Below, one piece after another: positions 48,305 to 60,287 of a stretch of DNA of 64,000 nucleotides (position 1 is the first letter of the stretch; each line of letters begins with the position of its first letter). The DNA is taken from the NCBI RefSeq assembly GCF_905475395.1, contig NC_058338.1, positions 3,721,001 to 3,785,000 on the forward strand, written 5' to 3'. Both the position numbers and the translations under genes were made by a program. Under the pieces are notes generated by a model, which worked only from the letters and a program-made list of their open reading frames with translations, did no database searches and was not told the DNA's origin. The stretch is from Chrysoperla carnea (Eukaryota; Arthropoda; Insecta; Neuroptera; Chrysopidae).

Positions 48305-50520
48305 ACTGGCTATAGGAAAAGCATAGTATTTCTAAATGCACCCCAGCTACCTGCAATGTTTGCCCTTGCGCTGAATGGTAAACTAAAAAACTGAGCCTTA
48401 TTGGAAACTCGTTTGAATTGAAACGGAAGTTCAGTTGGGATAATTGGAATTCGAGGTATGATAGGCACCACTTTTGTCATTTTTTCAGCTAATTTGGATG
48501 CTTTACAAAGAGTTTAGCTCAAATCTAAGATCATTATGAACTTTCATTCGAATCAGATCAAATTAGAAAGCGTGTATGAGACATACAGTTATGTTGAAAA
48601 TTTCGATTAGGATTTTCGGATTCATAAGCCGAACTTTTCTGCGGGAAGTTAAAAAAAACAACTCACATATGCTAAAATAGAAAAAATATAAAAAACAATC
48701 AAATAACATAAACAAAAATAAATAAATAGAATAAAAAAACAGTGAAAAATAGAATATTATATATAGTTTAAAACGGTTTAAACTGGTCAAATTATAAATT
48801 GTTTTAAAACATTTTATGTTCGTTAAGTTTGGTTACCACCAATGGACAGTGATGAATATTGAAATTTATTGTTGTAAATAATAGCACAACCAAGCCAAGT
48901 CAAGCTCTCTCTAGTTAGCTTGCTAGCCTAGCTTTAAAGCTACAGAGCTAGGGCTGTAGCTGCCACTAGCTAGCATCATGTTGTTGTTGTTATTTTAAGT
49001 GAGTAAGATAGACTAACTTCTATTACTATCCTATCTGGATTACTATTCTATATGTGTTTATCTATTTATACAGGGGATGAAAAAAGTTGTAGAACATGTT
49101 TTAGTTCACTTCGAATTGAAGTAAAGTTATTCATTTAACAAAAACAAGTTTATTATCTATTTTTTCCCTATTTCGCTTACTTAAATGAAATGTGGATACC
49201 ATACTTGATTGTCCTAGAATATTATCTCTTGGCATAAATAATTAATATTTGCAAAAACTTTAGTATCATGGGTTCTTTTGGTCTATATCAGAATTTGCTT
49301 AACGTCACGTTTGCCCATGCCTGGTTTACGATAATACCTTCGTTTTCTGTAATAACGTCTCATTTTAAACGTAAAGGCTGAAAACTTTAGAGCCCAACCA
49401 CCAACTCTTCTATAGTCGACAAACTAAACCTAACAAATTCGTAATTAAACAATACAGAGTTATCGAAAATCAATATCGAATGTGTTCGGCACTTATATCT
49501 ACTTTTCGCTTCTATTTTTTCCGGGTTTACGTTTGTCGGATCTATTTTTTCCTGGTATATTTTGCCCGATTATCTAGAAAATATAAACTTAAAGTTGTTA
49601 AAAAAAGATCCTTACAAAATGTGTCAAAGATTTGCATTTTTTTATGAATAAGGAATCTATTTCAAAAACGGTCCAACGTACAAAAAAAGGTTTCTGATAA
49701 AATTTGTAGAGAATTTTATCTTTTATAACTTTCATAATAAATGTTAAAAGGATTGCAGGCAAAGAAAATGAAATATTCTCAAAAAAACTGATTTTCGCCT
49801 GATTTCAACCTTTGACTTTGAACATTTGTACTATCGAAATAAACGTTTGTACAAAAATTCAGCTTATTTTGTTAGATTTCGAGGTTGATTACTTTTGTTA
49901 AACTAAGATTGTCGGGTTATATCGCATTTTCAAGCCCTCATTACAAGTGTTGCGTTTTTATTTTTGTGAAGATTATTTAAAAATCATACTGTATTATTTG
50001 TTATGTACACATAATTTAAAATGGTTGAACTCTATTCAACTTCAAAATGGTTCAACTCATATGTATTGTTTGTTTATCTAACTAATAACAATCATTTTAC
50101 TAAACACATAATACATATACGACTACGAGTATACCATATTGTAAACTCTTTGGCTTATTTTATGTATTTAAAGCATGTCCCTAATATTCGACCTCAAGCT
50201 CATATTCAAGCGAAATTTTCATAATATAGAGAACTTACATTAATTATTTTGTGGTCACAAATTCATATATATATTGATTGATAAAGATTGCTCTCGCTAA
50301 TCCCCTTTCTATAACACTCGAAATAATGGTAAGGATTGTTTTACACAGAAAAGATGGACGTGAAATATTTTATATTGACTATTTCTACAGAAATCTGTAA
50401 TTTATGGTAATGTCAAATTAAATTAAATTTTAAATTTTTTTTATTTAATATTAATATATTATCTTTATAAATTATATCTCATGTGTTATTCAGAAGTATG
50501 AGCTATATTGCTGTACAGTT
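48305..50520. other. Mostly unique AT-rich DNA
   Basis: 48900-48985 is a low-complexity patch built from CTAGC/AGCT words with several small palindromes. 49675-49815 is the diverged inverse of 29985-30130. No coding region was recognised. Confidence 0.4.
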
Positions 50521-50612
50521 TCATTAAAAACCATTCGCTAGTTTTAGCGTGAAAGCGTAACAAACAAACAAACAAACATGCTTACTTTCACATTTATAAT
50601 ATATATAGATAC
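50521..50612 (+). mobile_element. Short retroelement 3' fragment (RTE-like)
   Basis: GCGTGAAAGCGTAACAAACA, four CAAA units and TTTCACATTTATAATATATA resemble the 3' ends of RTE-type repeats seen across arthropods. The family call rests on general familiarity only. Confidence 0.4.
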
Positions 50613-51184
50613 TCCAGACTACAGAGAATTTTTTTAAATAATTTCAGTATCACGGTCTGGAATGTAAATGCACAAAATCCTTACAGAAATAGGCAGGGGA
50701 AATGCCTCTATTTTAAGGAAAACCGTTTTAGGCCATATCTCCATAGCTGTGCACTTTAAACCAAAAATGGTTATAACCTTTATTGTAGATAATTAAATAA
50801 ATAAATAAAATTATATTTAATTACCATAAATTTCACACATGAACAACGTTTAGAACTTCAAAAAGGTACACTAAAGAATCATTATGGGATCACGGTCGTA
50901 TATATCGTATGGTTGTTGTTTATAATTATTGTAAATAACTATTTTCTATTAATTTTATTAATTAAATTAATATATTATTTTATTTGTTTATAAATAATCA
51001 ACTTACGTGTTTTGCATCCTACGTGTGAATCGGTAAAAAAACATTTAAGTGCCGCTCCCCCCACTCCAAATTAAGCATGGTAAAGTGAATTATGTTTTGT
51101 TCGGGGGGGGGGAGACAATCCTTTTTACTTTTTATCTAAAATTTGTCAACTTGTCAACATGTAATGGAAAAATAATTAGAAAAA

Positions 51185-51310
51185 ACTTATTTGGAAAGAA
51201 ACAATTGGCTGAATAAGTTGTTGAAATACTATGTATAGACAATGTTGATTACGTAATCGTTTGTTTTTTACGTTATGTAAGTAAAAAAAGATAGTCACTC
51301 TTAGATATTC
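51185..51310 (-). repeat. Family A end fragment
   Basis: AAACAATTGGCTGAATAAGT and TACGTTATGTAAGTAAAAAA match the terminal ~120 bp of family A. Confidence 0.55.
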
Positions 51311-51796
51311 GTATATACAGTGTGTCTATTTAAGTTGGCTCCATATGGACAACTATTTTATTATAAGGTTTACGGAACAAAGTTATTCTTTACAAAAATC
51401 TCAGCTTTCAAAATTCAGCTTTTCATTTTTGACATCAAATGTACAGGATGGCCAAAAATTGAATAAAATTCGATAGAAATGTTGTTCATTTTTAACAGAT
51501 ACAAGAAATTCGCATGCAGTTCTTATGGCAAACATAGAATCTCTGTCGAATATCTCTCCAATTAGTAGTTTAAAATAGTAATATCATCCATATTTCTGGG
51601 CCGAATTTTAATTTCACTTTTTATTATTGAGGAGTATTTTGGCTGGCTTGTACTGTAGGTACAAAGTTTATTTTAATACCATTGCTCCCTTGATCATTAC
51701 ACTCACTTTGATACAAACTAAAGTTATAATAATCATTATTTTACAGCAATTATACTAAAATTGTTTTAGAATGTTATAGAATATATAATAGTACAA

Positions 51797-52246
51797 GAGA
51801 CGGTAAAAGGTCGACCTTCACTCATTTGATAACCATCACGTGAGACATATTTTTTACGAAATTTTATCGCTTTATAAATACGCTTATGATAGCTTGACTA
51901 TTGAAAAATGTTCACATCTTTTTCAATTAAACTAATTTTAATCAAGAGTGGTTTTCGTTATTAAATTATCTTTCTTCTGGTACTAAATACAATTGGTTAA
52001 CAGATCGGTGTAGATCTGTTTAAACCGTATGAACAGGTAAGTCAAACATCGAATTAGTATCAGAAGAAAGTTAATTTAATAACGAAAATAATGGTATAGG
52101 CTTGCAAAAAACCGCCAAAGGAAAAAATGATGAAAATTAATTTAATAAAAAAATAGTCATGAAAACTTTTCGAAAGACAAGCTCTTAAAAAATAAGTCTC
52201 ATCTGGTTATTAGATGAGTGAAGATCGACTTTATACCGTCTCTTAG
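51797..52246. mobile_element. Long foldback element (~450 bp)
   Basis: The left end AGAGACGGTAAAAGGTCGAC pairs with the right end (complement AGAGACGGTATAAAGTCGAT). Complementarity continues with gaps across both halves to an inner palindrome around TTATCTTTCTTCTG / CAGAAGAAAGTTAA near 51965-52080. No ORF. Confidence 0.75.
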
Positions 52247-52854
52247 ACTATATAGAATTCTATATGTAAAACAATTATGTAAGTACACTCAAATCTGAAA
52301 AAAATTAAATTCAGTAAAATTATTTTCTCATGTGACAACCGATTTTTTTTTTTGGCTGGCGAAACGCAGCAAGCATTTTACCAGCTAGTGTGATTTCCCT
52401 CTCTACAATTATATAATTTATCAAGTGATTGGCATTTTTGTCTGTCTTGTGGTAGTCAGTAAACATAAGCCCATTAAAACGACATGTTTGGGTAACAAAA
52501 ACTTCGTACTGGTTAACACGATTAACAACAGCCTTTCTTAATATTTAGACCACAAAATCTTTCATTTACAATGAGTAGGGAGTACGTGGTAGTAAATAAT
52601 CAATACAAGGTTAAATTTACAAGTTTGAAAACGCAGTGTTTCTGAGAATCGTCACAATGATAATGGTGATATCGTCATATAAGAAGCGAGCTGCCTAACC
52701 ACAAGACCATGTCTTCGTTGAGAATATTATTTATATATAAATTTCGTCTAGCCTCCACCCGCCTAAGGTGCGATAAGAAACAAAGTTCAATAGTACAAAT
52801 CGAAACAAAAAGAGTATAAGAAGACTTAAATTCTAATTTCACCTAGCTTTTAAA

Positions 52855-53040
52855 TTTTTTACCTCCGAACACAAAAAGGAAGTGTTACAAGGTTGACCGC
52901 TATGTGAGTCTGTTTGCCTGTCTGTGGCATCGTTATGGGTAGTGTTCTTATGGTAGGTATGTTTCAAGTGCGAGTTTAGGGTACCATTCCCGAAAAATTT
53001 CTCGGGTTTTTTTTAATTTGTAAATTTCACTTGTCTTTTT
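52855..53040 (+). repeat. Family B copy
   Basis: AAGTGTTACAAGGTTGACCG, TCTGTGGCATCGTTATGGG and CGAGTTTAGGGTACCATTCC are present, followed by TTTGTAAATTTCACTTGTC. Confidence 0.65.
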
Positions 53041-53424
53041 GATTAAATATACAGTAAAAGCTCGAAGTCCATGACAAAATGTGTAGCAATATAAGTTGGA
53101 TAATTTTGTAATGAATCTTAGAATACTGTTTCTATCAAATTGACTAAACAACAACTATTTTGTTAGACCAATAGATAGACCAATTTATATTATAAAATGA
53201 ACTTTTCAAGTGTATAGAATGTATCTTTAATAGGTTATAGGCTTTTATCAATAAATAGATCTAGGTATGTGTAGCATGTAATAGTATGGTTATCTACCTC
53301 TAACAATTTAATTATTTTACAGATAATTGATTTACAATTATTTTATATAATAGTTATAGTATGGGGCGAGAGTGTTGGGTCAGAGATCAAAATATTACAT
53401 TTATGTGTTTTATAAAGATATGCT

Positions 53425-53600
53425 ATGGGCCTTTTTGAAGATATCCTCTGTGAGGAACACCAGGGCCATTTCTAGCAAGCTAATCGGCTTTACAAGTTCG
53501 CAGTATGTCCCTGTGTTCGGGTACTCATACCAGGTTGACATTCAATTGTTCCGCCAGCTCGTATCAGAACGTTCGGCAGTCCAGGAGATGAAAGAAGAAA
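53425..53600 (-). pseudogene. Decayed RNase H domain of a non-LTR element
   Basis: On the minus strand the reading LAEQLNVNLV-stop-VPEHRDI...KAD-stop-LAR lines up with the WVPGHxGIxGNExADxLA motif of retrotransposon RNase H, with stops replacing Trp and a Glu-like position. The 88-codon plus-strand ORF over it is the shadow. Confidence 0.7.
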
Positions 53601-53640
53601 ATAAAATTAAATTCACTTTATTGTTTATCAATGGTTAAGT

Positions 53641-54615
53641 ACCTTGTATGATTCAAGGTACAAGACTGAACATATTTTCAAACTTTGCCTCTCACATTTT
53701 AAATTTTAAATGAAAAGGTATCCGGGGATATTATACTTTACCCTATATTGTATCTATAAGTAGACCTTTTACAATTTACTCTATTAATACTCAAACAACA
53801 TAACAAAACACTAATAATGAAATTAAACTAACTAACTAGCTATTATTTTAATTATTAAAAGTTCATTAAAAACGATTTTTGGAAAAAAGTTTTCCTTCAA
53901 AAATGTATTTATTAATAATATTATATAATTCAGATGTTTTATTTTTGGGGTGCAGATTTAAATAGATTAAAAGTTGTAGGCATAATGCATCGATTCAAAA
54001 CATTCTCAAAAATCACGACTTATTAACTTTTTCACTATGGAAAAATTATTGAAATGAGTATTAGTACAACAAAATTAAATAAAAACCATCTTAATATTTC
54101 TTTTAAATTTTGAAAATAAGTCGCTTCCTTCACTTGGATTTTTTAAGAAGTAAAACCTTTATTTGCCTGGGCTTTTATTTATCACCTGCGAAAAAATTAC
54201 ACAAGAAAGTTCATTATTTGGTAAATTTAATTTTTAAAAATGCTTTGACTTAAAAATTGTAAGCAAAATACTTCGTACATAACAATATCAATCGTTTCCT
54301 ATTGGTTCTAATAAATTGTATATCAAAATGTTCTAATAACTGCTATTCAATATAATTTGAATGTGTGTTGTCATCACTTAGATATAATTATGTCATATTA
54401 TCTTTTAATCCGTTCCCTTGAACACTCTGTAAGAGATATAATATAATAGAATACATTTGTCTATAATAGTAATAACAACTGTCTTATAAAACAGTGATTG
54501 ATTACATTTGACATCAATCAAAATCATTTGCTTACTGTCTACAATCTAATACTATACTTCTCCTACAATAATAATAAGCTGTGGTGGATAAGACTCTTAA
54601 ATTTCAAAAAAAAAG
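53641..54615. other. No feature recognised
   Basis: AT-rich unique sequence between two retrotransposon remnants. There is no ORF with protein character. Confidence 0.4.
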
Positions 54616-54619
54616 TTTA

Positions 54620-55195
54620 TACTAACTGGGAACCACCATGGCTCCCACTCAAGAAAAGCTTGCGAGGATGCCATACCAAGAAGGTCTTAACAGATTAGGA
54701 GATAATCTGAAAAACCAACAATTAAAGGCATGGACCAGCTATGAGGGAGGACGAATCGCCAAAATCCTGTTGGGTGAAGGAAACTCGCTCGGTAACAGAG
54801 CCGAGGAGATCTTGAAACTAAACAGAGCTGATATTAGAGTCATCGTAGAGTTACTCACAGGGCATGATAACCTGAACAAGTTTCAACATCAAATTGGAAA
54901 AAGACAATCTCCCGCGTGTGACAGATCGGTCCACTTTCTCTGTTACTGCCCGGCGCTCATACAGCAGCGAAGGAAATGGTTTGGTCCGGCCATAGCCGAA
55001 CCAGAAGAAATTAGGAAACTCAGCGCTAGGCAAATCCTGGGTTTCAGTACATCAGTTGGTTATAATAGCCACTGAAAAGCGTAGCGGGGATAGAGTACAA
55101 GGGTTTATTTGGCTAGGTACTCTGAGCCATTGCTTCGAGGCGCGATGCTCGAGCATGGCCCGCTAACCTCCATACCATACCATGCCATACCATAT
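54620..55195 (+). mobile_element. Non-LTR retrotransposon, 5'-truncated 3' end
   Basis: An open frame of 145 codons (54638-55075) covers the ORF2 C-terminus: RADIRVIVELLTGHDNLNKF, HFLCYCPALIQQ and KLSARQIL. About 100 bp of 3' UTR follows, then a CATAC/CCATAC tail ending near 55194. Compared with 25318-25720 it lacks about 10 codons in the zinc finger, losing a cysteine. It is the best-preserved copy of the family here. Confidence 0.8.
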
Positions 55196-55839
55196 GATTA
55201 TGACATATGACTATGACAGGGACACAGGGGAACTCACTGGCAAAATTCTCTTTCATTCATCATTTAAGTAAATGAACGATTTAAAAACGATTTCGATAGC
55301 TTAGATGACATTTTTTGGACTTTAACTTACTTTTAAGACAAAAAATGATTTGATTTCAATTATGAGTGGAAAACAATAAGTTTTTCTATCATAGTATGTT
55401 AATAATAATGTTTCTGGTTGTTTTGTACTATTCCATATTCCATTCCTATTCCCATAATCGTATTCCCTCCTACACATGTATATGTATAGAATCCAATATG
55501 CCACACAACACAATATTGAATAGTAAATGGTTTTTGAAAATCTATCATATGTCATATATGTATGATATAATATTACATTATATACATATATATGATAGTG
55601 GTATATAATTTAATATAATCTATATTTATTGTATATAAAGTAAGTTATAAATGTGTACATGTTCATTTTTCAATCAATAGTTTTTGTGTAATTTAATTTA
55701 GCAAGATTTGTATAGGACGTATAATTCGGAAAATCACCGTTGAAATTTCTTTTGGGCATTATTTTTCATGCAGTTGTTTTGTTATCAGTTAGTCAAAACT
55801 ACTTTTGACTGTATGTTTATTTATTTTTTTTTATGTTTG

Positions 55840-56400
55840 TTACCTCATATCTTTCGATTGGGTGAACCGATTTTGATGATTCTTTATCTGTTTGAAAGCT
55901 AGTGCTTCCCGTGTGGTTCCATTTCATTTTGTTCAAGTTCTGACAACGGCATCCATGAGAAAACCATAAAAGTATTAAATTTGCATTAAGTATGCACGAC
56001 AGGAGGACAAATAACTCAATATCACGCCAACCGATTTCGATTATTCTTTTTTTAGTGACAAATTAGTTAGTGTACTTCAAATTCACTAAAAATAACAAAA
56101 TAAAAAAACTTTTAACAAAAAGAAAACCGACTTCAAAAGAAAAACTTTTCCAAAATAAATTAATATGCTCTCAAAAGTAAAAAAATAACGATAATATAAT
56201 GTAGTTAAAATTATTGTTATTTTTGGAGTCGGTGTCAGCCAAGGAAACAACTCCGACAGTACACTTTGCTACATTAGCTTGGCTGACACCGACTCCAAAA
56301 ATAACAATAATTTTAACTACATTATATTTTTTTACTTTTTAATGCATATTAATTTATTTTGGAAAAGATTTTCTTTTGAAGTTACATTCAAAACTTTTAA
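55840..56400 (+). mobile_element. Family C copy ending in a long palindrome
   Basis: TGGGTGAACCGATTTTGATG and TCCCGTGTGGTTCCATTTCA match 20228-21065. The 3' end (about 56115-56400) folds back: arms of about 120 bp, including TTTTTGGAGTCGGTGTCAGC and its complement, around a 33-bp loop at 56245-56277. Confidence 0.8.
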
Positions 56401-57027
56401 CCACTCAAAAGTTTATTTATGTATATATTTTGTTTATTAATCTTTTAATCGTTTCTTCTGATTCGCTCAGTATTATTTAAATATATAATGTAAAAGTATT
56501 AAATATTAATTTATAATGTAGATAATTAATAATTAGACCGCCATATACATCATAAATAAATAAATAAATATATATAGATATTAATTTATTTTACATTAAC
56601 CATTTTCGTTATAACATTAACTAAAACTAACTAAATGTAAGTGTAGGTACACTGATGGTCACATTAAAATATATTATATTTTTTATATTAAAAATTATAT
56701 ATATTTAATGTGTGATATGTGATATGTGATGTGTGATGTGTCATAATTATTTGAATTTTAGGAAAAAACAATTATAACTAGTACAGGATGATCCAAATTG
56801 AATTTACTAATTTAAAAAAAAAAACGACGTGTTGCACTTCGGGAGTGCCGGCTGAAGTGAAAACTTGAATATTAACGTTGTGCATTTTTGATATTTTGGA
56901 ATGGCCAGGGAATAATTTTGCACGAATTGCTTTAATTATCAGTATAAAAGTACTATCATTTATGTGGTAGAATACAGTATTTATTTATTGCGCTATCCTA
57001 CACAAACATGACAATTTCATGAACGAA

Positions 57028-57348
57028 CATTTTTTACCCATTACAAAAAAAAGTGTATAACGCCGCTAAAGAAACCTTCACTTAAAAAAAAAAACCAAAA
57101 CAAAAAAAAAATTTATTTTTAATAAAAAAGCAACCGCACACAGTGTTCCCAAGCGGTCACCCATCCAAGTACTGACTGTACCCAATGTTGCTTAACTTCA
57201 GTGATCGGGCGAGAGCCGGTGTACTGACTGTGACATAGTCTTACGGTTTTTCGATCAGGACACGTGAACCTGTCGCGAGTTTAACATTTTTTACCCATAA
57301 CAAAAAAAGTGTACAACGCCGCTAAAGAAGTTTTCACTTCAAAAAAAC
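57028..57348. repeat. Direct repeats flanking the 5S-like gene
   Basis: CATTTTTTACCCAT starts at 57028 and again at 57285 (257 bp apart). The match extends about 60 bp (AACGCCGCTAAAGAA, TTCACTT). The 5S-like gene sits between the two. Confidence 0.85.
57130..57250 (-). rRNA. 5S rRNA gene or recent pseudogene
   Basis: On the minus strand the 121-nt segment contains GATCACTGAAGTTAAGCAAC (box A region), TACTTGGATGGGTGACCGCT (box C) and CTTGGGAACACTG, the strongly conserved 5S internal promoter and 3' arm. A T6 run that can stop RNA polymerase III follows directly. The first ~30 nt fit the insect consensus poorly, and the terminal stem has about two mismatches. That leaves a pseudogene or the head of a 5S-derived SINE as alternatives. 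Only one copy is in the window. Confidence 0.65.
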
Positions 57349-57367
57349 TCAGAAAATATAATATTAT

Positions 57368-57790
57368 TATACCATGTATATGTGAAATATACATAGTATA
57401 TTAAGTTTAGTTCGAAGTTTGTATAGGTGTTAATAGAATCATCTAATTAGTCCATTTTCTGTTGTCCGTCCGTCTGTCCGTCTGTGAACACGATAACTCA
57501 AAAACGAAAAAAGATATCAAGCTGAAGTTTTTACATGGCACTCAAGACGTAAAAAGTTAGGCCGTAAATGAGCAACTTAGGTCAATTGGGTCTTGGGTCC
57601 GTAGAATCCATCTTGTAAACCGTTAGAGATAGAACAAAAAGTGATAAAAATGTTCCTAATAAAAAATAAACAACTTTTGTTTGAAACATTTTTTTGTAAA
57701 CATCACTGTTTACTCACGAGGGTACACATTAGATGCAAATTTTATAGTATGTATTAATATGGGATTATCAGTTATGTATATGTGACATGT
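57368..57790 (+). mobile_element. Family A copy, internally shortened
   Basis: ATACCATGTATATGTGAAAT and TTAAGTTTAGTTCGAAGTTT start it as in the 35981 copy. It ends near TATGTGACATGTAGATAG without the usual terminus. Confidence 0.7.
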
Positions 57791-59309
57791 AGATAGGCTT
57801 GGTTCTTAAGAAAACTATATAAAAAGAAATTCTATGACTTATTATTGCTTTACCTATATCCAATACTTACAGTTTCTTCAAACTTTTGCACAGTGATGTG
57901 ATTAGTTCGCTGACGAGGAAGACTAAATTAGCCATGATCTGCCCATAAAAGACTGTACACAATTCTAACAGAATGGTCAGAAGCAGTAGTTTTCGATTCA
58001 TATCGTAAATAAAAAGTTTCAAACTAACATTTGATGTTTGAAAAAAGCGAAAGTATTTACAGCCTTTTAATTTACCAGAGTTGCAAAGATAGGAAACTAA
58101 AATTGGATCATCCTTTATGTATTTAACACTTTATGACAATTTAATTGCATATAAAATTGTTTTTGTAACGTAGATAGGTGTTCATAAATGCATATATTAT
58201 GTATAAATTATGATAATTTAAAAAGTTTATTAAAATTTAATGTGCCTTGAAATGTATCCTTTTTAGTGAAATATTTAGTAATTACATATTGTCAATTCTC
58301 TTTAATTAAGATTTACTCGACAAAGGTATTTGTCTTTAATAGTTTACACCATTGTACCATAAAAAGTATCATTTATATTCGAAAGACTTTAATTTGTGAG
58401 ACGTTTAATTTGTATACAAAATTTAGTAAACAAACGTAAATACTAATCAATTTGTTCATTTAAAATCCTTAACATTAATGATTTTTATAAATATTAAGAC
58501 CGTCGGAAATTTCTAGTCGAAAATTTATAAACATAATTCAAAATTTGAAAAATGTTAACTCTTTTTACATAAGCAGTCATTTTACTCGTTAATTTTACGA
58601 CTATATTTAAGGACTTAATAAAACAAGAAGATCAATTCTTGTAAAAGTTCCATTGGGTCTTTTTCGGTTATAGTTATATTTTTGAATAAAACAAAGGGTA
58701 GTGACGTATTTACAACCGCTGAGGCTGTGAGTAAATCGGTTTCTATGGAAATATATCGATATCTATGAAACACTTTTGTTTGTATCGTTTAGAAGTGCCT
58801 ACAAATAGGATATAATAATCCTTCAAATAAGTAATCTTGTTTGAACGACATTCAACATTCTATAAATTCTGGTAAAGAAATGTATTGAACATTTCGATTT
58901 CGATATTTGCTCGTATGGTGATTATTAGTATTACTTATATATGTGCAATAACTTTCGAAAATCGTGAAGTTAATGATAATTTATTTATAAACTCAATGAA
59001 TTGAAAATATCAATTAGAAATTAGAACATGTTCATTTTATATATCTACAGTGGAACCTCTTTAAACAAAAAAAACTCAAATCTGTAAAGTTTAAGTTTGT
59101 ATTGTTTTTTCTCTTAGGGGGCCATTCATCAATTACGCAAGCATTTGTGGGGGGAGGCTTTAACAAATCTATTCATGTGCTTATGTGCGGAGAGGGGATG
59201 TGTTTAGACCCATTCTAACGTAAGATTTTATATGAGTTTAAAAATATTAGAAATAATGTATGTGAACTAAAGTCTCTGTACTAAAGAATAAATCTTTAAT
59301 TTACGACAC
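57791..59309. other. Mostly unique AT-rich DNA
   Basis: A GGGGGCCATTCATCAATTAC block near 59116 resembles a transposon end, but no partner end was found. No gene was seen. Confidence 0.4.
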
Positions 59310-59585
59310 TGCCCCTTCTCAACTGTAATTTACGGAGTTTCATCCGAGAACAGTCGAATTAAGATGGGTTTTCCGAAGCCATTCCTTCTGTAAATTACGG
59401 AGAATCTTGCAATGGGAATGACAGGTTCAGATAAAAGGGGTATTTGAGACGACCCCTTTCGTGGCAACGAGACTGCTGCCTCTAGCGCGCGCCGAAGTGG
59501 ACCGTTACTCAGCCTGGCAGTGTTATTCAGTGGTAGTCGCTTTGGTTCCTCGAAGCATTCATATATTATCCTCATTCATGTGCGA
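59310..59585 (-). mobile_element. Non-LTR RNase H fragment
   Basis: The minus-strand ORF (59330-59575) reads RIIYECFEEPKRLPLNNTAR, VIPIARFSVIYRRNGFGK and ends with a stop. Same family as 15355-15670 and 35045-35600. Confidence 0.75.
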
Positions 59586-60048
59586 AGATTCTTTTTCTCA
59601 ATTTCACTGAGAATTTTATACGAAAAGAAAGCGATATAAATTATATTTCATCAGTTGAAATTCACTTAAAAGTTATACTTATAATTTCAATCTTGCTGTA
59701 ATTCTAACTATAATTTATGTCTTTCTAGACAATGGTTTGAATAAAGATGTTTCACTGTATCTATGGATCTGTTCTCGTACGTAGAATATCTAGAAAATAT
59801 AATCCCTACTCCACACAATATCTGATACCTAACACAAATATATTTTAGACACATACACTGATATGTACTAATGTCTAGATACACAATTTTAGTTTGTATA
59901 TGTATGAGAGACCATTGTACCTGGGACCATAATATCATGATTGAAAATGGAAATTCCCACTACTTTTTCTTACAGAAACATGTAGCTCTATTATTTGAAA
60001 AGTGCTACCATAGCTTTATATTCTCTAGAGGGCGCCATATTCAATTTA

Positions 60049-60062
60049 ATGTGACGTCACAT
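60049..60062. promoter_or_regulatory. Perfect CRE-type palindrome
   Basis: ATGTGACGTCACAT, a full 14-bp palindrome around the CREB/ATF site TGACGTCA. An AGAGGGCGCCAT block lies 20 bases upstream (CTCF-like core). No gene start is visible nearby, so function is unproven. Confidence 0.3.
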
Positions 60063-60287
60063 TGTCTTTAACCAGCGGGCGATCAAGACGCTTCTAACGA
60101 TACCGTCTTTGTCAAATTACGGTAGAGTGGTTTTAGCTAGGTTCGAACAGATGAAAATACATACATATCGGTCAAATACATATTCTTCGCCATTGTATAG
60201 TTGGGGTAAAAAGCTATCAAAAATTTGCTTGTATCTCTTTCCAGCAAAACAGAATTTAGCATGAAGTTCTTATGGTAAATATAGTAT

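Noticed and set aside
53372..53638. Plus-strand 88-codon ORF as a gene
   Set aside because: The minus strand shows a decayed RNase H motif, which explains the elevated GC and the ORF.
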